From Treponema sp. (GTDB taxonomy: Bacteria > Spirochaetota > Spirochaetia > Treponematales > Treponemataceae): 64,000 bases of DNA. Where the stretch lies: assembly GCA_017651065.1 (NCBI GenBank), contig JAGCDP010000016.1, positions 1 through 64,000 on the forward strand, given 5' to 3'. Positions 16,824-23,794 of the stretch are shown here, in pieces (position 1 is the first letter of the stretch; the number at the start of each line of letters is the position of its first letter). The position numbers and the translations under genes are program-made. Under the pieces are notes generated by a model. That model saw only the letters and a list, made by a program, of their open reading frames with translations, was not told the DNA's origin and searched no databases.

Positions 16824-17423
16824 ATGACAATAAAATCAATTGCAGAAACTTCTTATGAAGGAATGTTCCGCGTGGAGCCTACGGAGGGGTCTGCTTTTTT
16901 TATCCGCAAAGATTATCTTCCGACTCTTGATTTTGATTTGATTGAACCGGGTGCTGAATTTGACGAACAGCAGACTGATGAGATTTTGGATGCGGGTTTG
17001 ATTTGTGTTGTTGAACTTAAGGCTGTTGGATATCTTGCCCGGGCGGAACAGAGCCGGTTTGGACTTACACAAAAGCTTGTAAATAAAAAGTATGATAAAA
17101 AATATATAGATGCCGCTTTGACATATCTGGAGGGACGCAATTATTTAAGTGACGCACGTTATGCCAGGGCGTGGCTGCATGACAGAAGAATAAACCATTT
17201 TGAAGGTCGCACTAAGCTTGCGGCAGAACTTGGGGCTCGTGGAATTGGGCGTGAAGTTGCAGCTGCAGCGCTTGATGAGTTTTTTGAAGAGAATGATGAA
17301 AGTGAGATTTGCGCCAAGGCCTACGAACGTTTTGTAAAGCAGGGTAAGGAAGGGGATAAGTTGATTGCGGCATTAATGAAAGCGGGTTTTTCTTATAAAT
17401 TAATTCGTCATTGCGAGCCGTAG
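16824..17423 (+). CDS. recX: RecX-family regulator of RecA
   Basis: About 199 residues. An N-terminal extension (1-70) precedes a helical RecX region: Y-L-A-R-AEQSR-LTQKLVNKKY, AALTYLEGRNYLSDARYARAWLHDR, and GRTKLAAELGARGIGREVAAAAL. RecX binds RecA filaments and limits strand exchange. The ATG at 16824 is chosen because longer versions run through the rpsI terminator. The last residues (RHCEP) and the stop codon are encoded by a family A palindromic repeat, so the original C-terminus has been replaced. recA is not in the window. Confidence 0.8.
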   Translation: MTIKSIAETSYEGMFRVEPTEGSAFFIRKDYLPTLDFDLIEPGAEFDEQQTDEILDAGLICVVELKAVGYLARAEQSRFGLTQKLVNKKYDKKYIDAALTYLEGRNYLSDARYARAWLHDRRINHFEGRTKLAAELGARGIGREVAAAALDEFFEENDESEICAKAYERFVKQGKEGDKLIAALMKAGFSYKLIRHCEP

Positions 17424-17440
17424 GCGAAGCAATCTACGAC
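17406..17440. repeat. family A repeat shared by the 3' ends of recX and the GH36 gene
   Basis: CGTCATTGCGAGCCGTAGGC ... GAAGCAATCTACGAC. The plus strand of this element holds the recX stop (TAG, 17421-17423) and the minus strand holds the last Ser codon and stop (TAG, 17436-17434) of the alpha-galactosidase. Confidence 0.9.
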
Positions 17441-19638
17441 TCTAAATAAATCAACTGCCCCTGGTAGTCCCCCCAGTCGCGGCGGATTGGGATTCCTGCA
17501 TTCATGATTGTTGCGCCTGTAAGTGTCATTGGCGGGAACTTTTTCTGGTCTTCATCGGGCCATGTAATTGTGTAAGTTCTGTTTGCGTCGAGTCCCGGAA
17601 TTTTTACCATTCTTGTTTTGTAGTTTGCTCTGTTATAAAGCTGAACAAAAGTTACAAGTGCGCGTGTTTTGTCACGGCTTATGCTTGCCCAGCAGTCATA
17701 GTCTACAGTTTGAGCGGCAGAGGCAATTCTGTAATAATCTCCTTCGCGAATAAGCGGGCTGAACTTTTTATAAAGGGCAACCTGCTGTGGAACCATTGCG
17801 CGGTCTTCTGCACTGAGTTTTGTAATGTCCAGCTCGTAGCCGAAGGTTCCGCTCAAGGCAACATAACCGCGTGTCTTAAATGGAGTAACTCTACCAATTG
17901 CGTGGTTAGGACAAACACTTACATGTGCGCCCATTGTGCTCAGAGGATATACAATTGCTGTTCCTTCCTGAATGAAAAGTCTTTCTGTTGCATCTGTGTT
18001 GTCGCTGCACCAGATTTGCGGACTGTAGTAGAACATTCCTGGGTCAAAGCGGGCGCCGCCACTAGAACAGTTTTCAAGCAGCAGGTTAGGGAAGTTAGTA
18101 ATGAGCCGCTCCTGCATTTCGTATACTGCAAGAACATAGCGGTGGAAATATTCACCAATCTGGTCGGCTGGAAGATCAATGCTTCCAACATCGCAAACCT
18201 GGCGATTCATATCCCATTTTACATATTCAATATTTGCAGAGTGCAGGATTTTTTCTACGCTGTCCATTATATAATCACGCACTTCTTTTCTTGTAATGTC
18301 CAGTACAAACTGAGCGCGTGCCATTCCAGGTTCGCGGCCCTTAATCTGAATAGCCCAGTCCGGATGAGCTCTAAGAAGCTCTGAATCTTTAGAAACCATT
18401 TCGGGTTCAAACCAGATTCCGAATTTCATTCCAAGTGCATTTACCTGGTCTACAAGATTTTTTAAGCCGCCCTGAAGTTTCTTTTCGTAAACAACCCAGT
18501 CGCCAAGGCTGTTGTCATCAAAGTCGCGCTTGCCGAACCAGCCGTCGTCCATTACAAGCATTTCAATTCCGTCTTTGTGGGCTTCGCGTGCAATGTCTAA
18601 AAGCTTTTGAGTGTCAAAATTAAAATAAGTTGCTTCCCAGTTGTTTATAAGAACAGGGCGCATCTGATTTTTATAAGGGGAACGGATAAGATGATTGCGG
18701 TAAAGGTCGTGGAAGGCATGACTCATTCCGTTAAGACCGTTGTTTGAGAAAACAAGTACAGCCTGTGGTGTTTCAAATGCAGCACCCGGTTCAAGCTTCC
18801 AGCAGAAGTTTTCTGGATTAATTCCCATGAGTACGCGAAGGGAATCAAACTGGTTACGCTGAATTACTGCGCTGAAGTTTCCTGAATATATAAAATTCAC
18901 GCCATAAACTTTGCCGTTATCATTGCCGGCAGTTTTATCAAGAATTGCAAGGAACGGGTGTTCCTGATGGCTTGTAACTCCGCGTGTGCTGCAGGCTTCC
19001 AAAGTTCCCATATTGATTGTATGACGGTCAAGATGGCGTTCTCGTCCCCAGGAACCATTCAAGGTAATGGCATCGTAATTGTCGTTATCCATATCAAAGG
19101 CAAGAGACATTGCTTTTTTAATGTAAACAGGCTCTGCCGCATGCGAAATGATTTTTGAAGAACGAACAATTGCATCTGTGTCGTCAAAAACTGTGTAGTA
19201 AAGTTCAACGTCTACGCCAAGAATCTCGTCTTTTGTTGTAATTATGAGAGTCTGGGCTTTGTTTGTTTTATCGAACACACAAGGAAGTCCTTGCAGACTA
19301 GGGCAGCCATCTACAATTTTATAACCGGCATATTTTAATTCAATGGCATTGTTTCCGCTGCTGTTTGTTACAGCAAGTGCTGTTTTACGAAAGTCACCAA
19401 CTCCGTCTGTAGACATTTCCTGATGAAGAAAATCAAGCAGACTCAGCTTTTCACGAAAAGTTGGAGAATCTGCAAAAGGATATTCCATCTGTCGCAAAAG
19501 ATAAGTTGTGTCATCGTTTCCAATTTTTGGTCCGTAATAGCTGTGTGCAACATAACCCTTTGCTGCAATTGTAATGCAGTAGGTTGAATTTGTTGTGTCC
19601 AGACGGAATGTGTTAGTTGCTTTATTGAATGAAATCAT
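17434..19638 (-). CDS. GH36 alpha-galactosidase
   Basis: 734 residues from the ATG at 19638, which has an AAAGGAGA site. A longer in-frame start at 19713 would only add residues encoded by a repeat. The family layout is complete: N-terminal beta-sandwich, catalytic TIM barrel and C-terminal beta domain. In the barrel LVMDDGWFGKR, GIWFEPEM, and the nucleophile Asp476 in VKWDMNR are seen, followed by LLLENCSSGG and the acid/base Asp546 in CSDNTDAT. It removes alpha-1,6-galactose from raffinose-type sugars or galactomannan side chains. No signal peptide, hence cytoplasmic. It lies downstream of a GH130 phosphorylase gene on the same strand, which points to mannan oligosaccharides. Confidence 0.93.
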   Translation of the reverse strand: MISFNKATNTFRLDTTNSTYCITIAAKGYVAHSYYGPKIGNDDTTYLLRQMEYPFADSPTFREKLSLLDFLHQEMSTDGVGDFRKTALAVTNSSGNNAIELKYAGYKIVDGCPSLQGLPCVFDKTNKAQTLIITTKDEILGVDVELYYTVFDDTDAIVRSSKIISHAAEPVYIKKAMSLAFDMDNDNYDAITLNGSWGRERHLDRHTINMGTLEACSTRGVTSHQEHPFLAILDKTAGNDNGKVYGVNFIYSGNFSAVIQRNQFDSLRVLMGINPENFCWKLEPGAAFETPQAVLVFSNNGLNGMSHAFHDLYRNHLIRSPYKNQMRPVLINNWEATYFNFDTQKLLDIAREAHKDGIEMLVMDDGWFGKRDFDDNSLGDWVVYEKKLQGGLKNLVDQVNALGMKFGIWFEPEMVSKDSELLRAHPDWAIQIKGREPGMARAQFVLDITRKEVRDYIMDSVEKILHSANIEYVKWDMNRQVCDVGSIDLPADQIGEYFHRYVLAVYEMQERLITNFPNLLLENCSSGGARFDPGMFYYSPQIWCSDNTDATERLFIQEGTAIVYPLSTMGAHVSVCPNHAIGRVTPFKTRGYVALSGTFGYELDITKLSAEDRAMVPQQVALYKKFSPLIREGDYYRIASAAQTVDYDCWASISRDKTRALVTFVQLYNRANYKTRMVKIPGLDANRTYTITWPDEDQKKFPPMTLTGATIMNAGIPIRRDWGDYQGQLIYLES

Positions 19639-19650
19639 GGATTCTCCTTT

Positions 19651-19718
19651 GTGGATTGCCACGTCGCTGCGCTCCTCGCAATGACGCGTCATTGCGAGCC
19701 GAAGGCGAAGCAATCCAC
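19651..19718. repeat. inverted pair of family A repeats
   Basis: GTGGATTGCCACGTCGCTGC ... CGCAATGACG followed at once by CGTCATTGCGAGCC ... GAAGCAATCCAC. The two copies face each other and form a large near-palindrome of about 68 nt between the GH130 and GH36 genes. As RNA it would be a long hairpin and could set different levels for the two cistrons. Confidence 0.88.
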
Positions 19719-19722
19719 TGTA

Positions 19723-20742
19723 TTAAAACCGGCCCTCATCCTTATCCCAGAACTGAAGTTCGTTGTGGTCTTTGATATACTTAATTGTCTCATCAACAGT
19801 AGTAAAGCAAAGTCCTGTAACTGTGTCTGCGCAGCCGTAGTAAATTGCAATTCGTCCTGTTGCCTGGTCGGTGAGTGCTGCTACAGGGAAGCAAACATTT
19901 GGAACAAAGCCAGTTGTTTCGTAGATTTCTTCCGGAGTGAGCATGTAATCCCCACAGCGATATTTTACAATGGAAGGATTATCTATGTCTAGAATTGCTG
20001 CAGAGAAGGAATAAACGTAACCGCTGCAAGTCTGGCAAACTCCGTGATAGAACATGAGCCAGCCTTCATCAGTTTCAATTGGAACAGGACCACAGCCAAT
20101 CTTGAGTCCCTGCCACCAGCCGTCGCCGCCTTTCTGCATAACAAGACGATGTTCGCCCCAATATTTCATATCAGGAGATTGAGAAAGAAGGATATCGCCA
20201 AAAGGAGTATGTCCTGAATCACTTGGACGAGAGAGCATTACATATTTATTGTTGATTTTGCGTGGGAAAAGTACAGCATTGCGGTTAAACGGGAGGAACG
20301 GATTTTCAAGACGAGTAAAATCCTTGAAGTCTTTTGTAGAAGCAACACCAATTGCAGCACCATCAAAGTCACCACACCACATAATATAGTAAGTACCGTC
20401 AATGCAGACACAGCGAGGGTCATAAGCATAGAACGGATCATGAGGTTTGCCGTCAGGGTCGTGCATATGGATTTTTTCTGTCTGGAACTCCCAATGAATA
20501 CCGTCGTCTGAATCTCCAAGATAAAGGAATGGACGTGCGTGTGCATCTTCTGAACGGAAAACTCCCTTGAATTTTCCATTAAAAGGAACTACTGCACTGT
20601 TAAAAATACGTCCCATGCCCGGGAACGGATTACGTCCGATTACGGGATTTTCGCTGTAACGCCAGATTGGAAGCCACCAGTCTTTTGGTTTGTCCTGCCA
20701 TGGAATGTTAGGGAGATTTCCCCCGCTGATGATTTTGCTCAT
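19723..20742 (-). CDS. GH130 beta-mannoside phosphorylase
   Basis: 339 residues, cytoplasmic, five-bladed beta-propeller family GH130. The conserved core is NPFPGMGRIFNSAVVPF, FRSEDAHARP, YAYDPRC with the proton-donor Asp108, and LFPRKINNKYVMLSRPSD for phosphate and substrate binding. GH130 enzymes split beta-1,4-mannosidic bonds with inorganic phosphate to give mannose 1-phosphate. The length fits the mannooligosaccharide or mannosyl-N-acetylglucosamine subgroup better than the longer mannosylglucose phosphorylases; the exact substrate is unresolved. Good AGGAGA ribosome site. First gene before GH36, with an inverted-repeat operator candidate upstream. Confidence 0.9.
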   Translation of the reverse strand: MSKIISGGNLPNIPWQDKPKDWWLPIWRYSENPVIGRNPFPGMGRIFNSAVVPFNGKFKGVFRSEDAHARPFLYLGDSDDGIHWEFQTEKIHMHDPDGKPHDPFYAYDPRCVCIDGTYYIMWCGDFDGAAIGVASTKDFKDFTRLENPFLPFNRNAVLFPRKINNKYVMLSRPSDSGHTPFGDILLSQSPDMKYWGEHRLVMQKGGDGWWQGLKIGCGPVPIETDEGWLMFYHGVCQTCSGYVYSFSAAILDIDNPSIVKYRCGDYMLTPEEIYETTGFVPNVCFPVAALTDQATGRIAIYYGCADTVTGLCFTTVDETIKYIKDHNELQFWDKDEGRF

Positions 20743-20763
20743 AGATGTCTCCTATGTATTAAT

Positions 20764-20793
20764 TTACTTAAAATATAAACTTAATTTAAGTAA
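20764..20793. promoter_or_regulatory. inverted repeat, candidate operator between GH130 and CE2 genes
   Basis: Perfect 9-bp arms TTACTTAAA (20764-20772) and TTTAAGTAA (20785-20793) with a 12-nt spacer that contains a further TTAA. It lies about 22-51 nt upstream of the GH130 start and overlaps its likely -10 region. A repressor responding to mannan sugars is an inference; no regulator gene is adjacent. Confidence 0.5.
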
Positions 20794-20853
20794 AAAGCAA
20801 GTAAAAAATATAATGTCTTTATATTTTCATTTTTATAATATACAATTAAAAAT

Positions 20854-21957
20854 ATGAAAGAATATAAATTGAATCAAATTACCCATAAGCGATTGCTGGG
20901 ACGAAATGCATATAAGGATAATGATGAAGCACTTACCTTGTTTTGGGGTGGTGCAGCTTTGGAAGTTAATATTAAAGCCCGTGAAATCTGGGCCTGTATT
21001 TCTACAACATATGATAATCTTGAACACTGGCTGGCTGTTGAGGTGAATGGAGCTCCTGTAAGCCGCTTTATGCTTAATAAGGAAAAGACCTGGTATTGCC
21101 TGGCACGCAATATGAATCCGGAAAAAGAAAATCTTATTTCTATTATAAAAGATACTCAGCCAATGAATGACGACAGTACTCATTCTCTTGTGATTCATGC
21201 AATTGGGCTTGATGAAGCAGGGGAGTTTGTTCCTGTAAAACCACGCAGCTGCACTATTGAATTTGTTGGCGACAGTATTACAGCCGGAGAAGGAACTGTA
21301 GGCGCTCCTGATGAAATGGACTGGATCTGCCAGTGGATGAGTGCCAGCAAAACTTATGCCATTCAGACTGCAAAACTTATGAATGCCGACTGGAACACAA
21401 TGGGCAAAAGCGGCTGGGGAATCTGCTGGGCCTGGGACGGCAACAGAGATTGTAAGATTCCGCCTCATTATGAACAGGTATGTTCTGTGTTAAAAGATGC
21501 AAACAGTGTTGCGGCAGGCTCACAGCAAAAATGGGATTTTAACAACGGCCGCGGTTCGGACTATGTTGTGATTAATCTTGGAACTAATGATGAAAGCGGA
21601 ATGCAAAACGGGGTTCCTGAGCTTGTCGAAGGGCTGGCACGGGAGCAATTTATAATCTCTTCCGTAAAATCCTTCCTCACCGTAATCCGCTCGCACAACC
21701 CGAATGCAAAAATCCTGTGGTGTTGGGGAATGCTTTCGTTACAGACTGTGCCTGCACTTATTCAAAAAGGCGTTGATGAATACAAATCAGAATCAGGCGA
21801 TAAAAATGTTTATACATTGGAGCTTGAATCAATTGAAGAACTTGAAAAAACGCCCGAAGAAAAAGGAAGCCGCGGACATCCGGGCTATAAAACCCATCAC
21901 GCCGCGGCTCTAAAAATTGCCTCGTCATTGAGAGCGAAGCGCGGCAATCCATTATAA
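20854..21957 (+). CDS. CE2-type SGNH carbohydrate esterase
   Basis: 367 residues. Residues 1-125 form a beta-rich jelly-roll-like domain, and the SGNH hydrolase follows: block I FVGDSITAGEG (Ser141), block II Gly in GKSGWGI, block III NLGTND, and block V GHPGYKTH (His342). This two-domain order is that of CE2 esterases, which remove acetyl groups from xylan, glucomannan or cello-oligosaccharides. No signal peptide, so it would act on imported oligosaccharides. Two oddities: PELVEG (255-260) is encoded by an 18-nt repeat inserted in frame between block III and block V, and the last 11 residues (SSLRAKRGNPL) come from a family A repeat. A -10 TATAAT lies at 20834-20839; no ribosome site is visible. 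Confidence 0.82.
   Translation: MKEYKLNQITHKRLLGRNAYKDNDEALTLFWGGAALEVNIKAREIWACISTTYDNLEHWLAVEVNGAPVSRFMLNKEKTWYCLARNMNPEKENLISIIKDTQPMNDDSTHSLVIHAIGLDEAGEFVPVKPRSCTIEFVGDSITAGEGTVGAPDEMDWICQWMSASKTYAIQTAKLMNADWNTMGKSGWGICWAWDGNRDCKIPPHYEQVCSVLKDANSVAAGSQQKWDFNNGRGSDYVVINLGTNDESGMQNGVPELVEGLAREQFIISSVKSFLTVIRSHNPNAKILWCWGMLSLQTVPALIQKGVDEYKSESGDKNVYTLELESIEELEKTPEEKGSRGHPGYKTHHAAALKIASSLRAKRGNPL
21616..21633 (+). repeat. 18-nt family B repeat inserted in frame in the CE2 gene
   Basis: CCTGAGCTTGTCGAAGGG, read in frame as part of V-PELVEG. Other copies: 27949-27966 (reverse), 31363-31380 and 34699-34716. Confidence 0.9.
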
Positions 21958-22033
21958 GTATGCCTTCTTGCACGTGGATTGCCACGTCGCTACGCTCCTC
22001 GCAATGACGGAGCGCTTCTAATCGCAATGACGG
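21920..22033. repeat. inverted pair of family A repeats after the CE2 gene
   Basis: Copy one (about 21921-21952, TCGTCATTGAGAGCGAAGCG ... GGCAATCC) codes for the CE2 C-terminus. Copy two (21972-22010, CGTGGATTGCCACGTCGC ... CGCAATGACGG) is inverted, and a short piece (ATCGCAATGACGG, 22021-22033) repeats the end again, stopping 1 nt before the NhaC stop codon. Confidence 0.88.
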
Positions 22034-22034
22034 A

Positions 22035-23561
22035 CTATGCTTGCACTTTCTTCTGTTTATTCTTAATAAAGATCAAAACAGCAAAGAGAACTGCAAGTCC
22101 TACAATCCATGAAATAATTCCGGATGCAACAATTCCAAGACTCAAAGTAAGTCCTGCAACAAGATATGCTACGAATGAAACTGCAGCACATGTGATTGCA
22201 TATGGAAGCTGTGTAGAAACATGATTTACGTGTTCACACTGAGCACCGGCCGAAGCCATGATTGTTGTATCAGAAATTGGAGAACAGTGGTCACCACAAA
22301 CAGCCCCTGCCATACAAGCAGAAATTGAAACAATTCTTATTGCTCCTTCTGGGAATGCTGCAATACAAATAGGAATCAAAATACCAAAGGTTCCCCAAGA
22401 AGTTCCTGTTGCAAATGCAAGGAAGCAGGCAATAATGAAGATAATTGCAGGGAGGAACATCTTAAGTCCAGCTGCACTTCCTTCTACAAGGCCTGCAACA
22501 TAATCTTTTGCACCAAGACTGTCTGTCATTCCCTTGAGTGTCCATGCCAAAGTCAAAATCAAAATAGCTGGAACCATTGCCTTAAAGCCTTCCGGGATAC
22601 AAGCAGCTGCATCCTTGAAAGAAAGAACTCTACGGCAAAGGTAGAAGATGATTGCAATAATCAAAGCGCCGAATGAACCATAAAGCAAACCAACCGAAGC
22701 ATCTGCGTTAGAGAATGCATCAATAAAGTTCAAGTGAGAATCAGATTCACCGTCAAAGAATCCCCCTGAATAAATCAAACCAATTACACAAAGAATAATA
22801 AGAACGATTACTGGGAGAAGAAGATCAATTACCTTACCCTTTGCATCAGCTGCGGCAGCTTCTTCTTCTGTTGGTTCTTCGCTCATAACAGCAAGAGCCT
22901 TTTCGTACTTAGACATCTGGCCGTATTCAAACTTCATGAATACCATTGCAAACATCATAAACAATGTCATGATTGCGTAGAAGTTGAAAGGAATAGCTTT
23001 ACAGAAAAGTCCGATTCCGTTTTCGCCTTCTGTAACAAAGCCTGCAACTGCGGCAGCCCATGAAGAAACCGGAGCAATAATACAAACCGGAGCAGCTGTA
23101 GAGTCAATCAAATATGCAAGCTTTTCTTTAGAAACTCCATACTTGTCTGTAACAGGCTTCATAACAGAACCTACAGTAAGACAGTTGAAGTAGTCATCAA
23201 TGAAAATACAGATACCAAGAACGATTGTTGCAACCTGTGCGCCAACCTTTGTCTTGATGTGTTTTTTAGCCCAGCGTCCAAAGGCTGCAGATCCGCCTGC
23301 TTTGTTCATAAGGGCAACCATGATTCCCAAAAGAACCAGGAATACAAGAATACCTACGTTGTAAGCGTCTGCAAGAGAGCCTGCAAATCCGTCTGTGAAA
23401 ACGTGTGTTAAGAATCCTGTGAATCCGGTTCCTGCATCAATGGCATAGAAAATACCACCAATTACAATACCAACAAAAAGGGAAGAATAAACTTCCTTAG
23501 AAATGAGCGCCAGAGCAATAGCCACGATTGCCGGCACCAAAGCCCAAAATGTTCCTGACAT
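22035..23561 (-). CDS. NhaC-family Na+/H+ antiporter
   Basis: 508 residues with about eleven to twelve hydrophobic segments. Family signatures are FIDDYFNCLTVGSVM, DSTAAPVCIIAPVSSWAA and GDHCSPISDTTIMASAGAQCEHVNHV (broken here only by length limits). NhaC-type carriers exchange sodium, or in some members malate/lactate or amino acids, for protons. The acidic cytoplasmic loop near residues 215-245 (SEEPTEEEAAAADAKGK) is unusual in composition. A GGAG-type site precedes the ATG. A single-gene transcript, convergent with CE2. Confidence 0.9.
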   Translation of the reverse strand: MSGTFWALVPAIVAIALALISKEVYSSLFVGIVIGGIFYAIDAGTGFTGFLTHVFTDGFAGSLADAYNVGILVFLVLLGIMVALMNKAGGSAAFGRWAKKHIKTKVGAQVATIVLGICIFIDDYFNCLTVGSVMKPVTDKYGVSKEKLAYLIDSTAAPVCIIAPVSSWAAAVAGFVTEGENGIGLFCKAIPFNFYAIMTLFMMFAMVFMKFEYGQMSKYEKALAVMSEEPTEEEAAAADAKGKVIDLLLPVIVLIILCVIGLIYSGGFFDGESDSHLNFIDAFSNADASVGLLYGSFGALIIAIIFYLCRRVLSFKDAAACIPEGFKAMVPAILILTLAWTLKGMTDSLGAKDYVAGLVEGSAAGLKMFLPAIIFIIACFLAFATGTSWGTFGILIPICIAAFPEGAIRIVSISACMAGAVCGDHCSPISDTTIMASAGAQCEHVNHVSTQLPYAITCAAVSFVAYLVAGLTLSLGIVASGIISWIVGLAVLFAVLIFIKNKQKKVQA

Positions 23562-23640
23562 TTTTAAAACTCCTGAGTTTTTAGTTTATTTAATTATAAC
23601 ACATGAAATGTCATGGCGCAATTTTTCTTTTATAGGGGAG

Positions 23641-23672
23641 GGCGGAGCCCCGCCTAGGGGCTGCCGCCCCTA
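23641..23672. repeat. GC-rich double palindrome
   Basis: GGCGGAGCCCCGCC (23641-23654) followed by TAGGGGCTGCCGCCCCTA (23655-23672), both hairpins. A GC-rich island in a very AT-rich spacer upstream of both NhaC and the LPD3-like gene. No other copy was seen in this window. Confidence 0.6.
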
Positions 23673-23748
23673 AAATCCCGCTTTTTATTCTTATGCCGTA
23701 TGGAAGGTGAAAAAAATACATTTTTTTAAGAAATTTACTAAAATTTTT

Positions 23749-23780
23749 GTAATAAGTCCATTTTTTTGGACATATATATA
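23749..23780 (+). promoter_or_regulatory. upstream element shared with the Rpn-type gene
   Basis: AAATTTTTGTAATAAGTCCA (23749-23768), then a T run and a tata-rich segment ending ATAGTGG. The same 20 bases plus a similar tail occur in the same orientation relative to the Rpn-type gene (minus strand, 54812-54793). A hairpin GTCCATTTTTTTGGAC overlaps it here. Possibly TTGTAA acts as -35 and TATATA as -10. Confidence 0.5.
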
Positions 23781-23794
23781 GTGGGGATTTTTAA

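Noticed and set aside
19639-19713. N-terminal extension of the alpha-galactosidase
   Set aside because: The added residues come from a palindromic repeat, and the real ATG at 19638 has a strong ribosome site.
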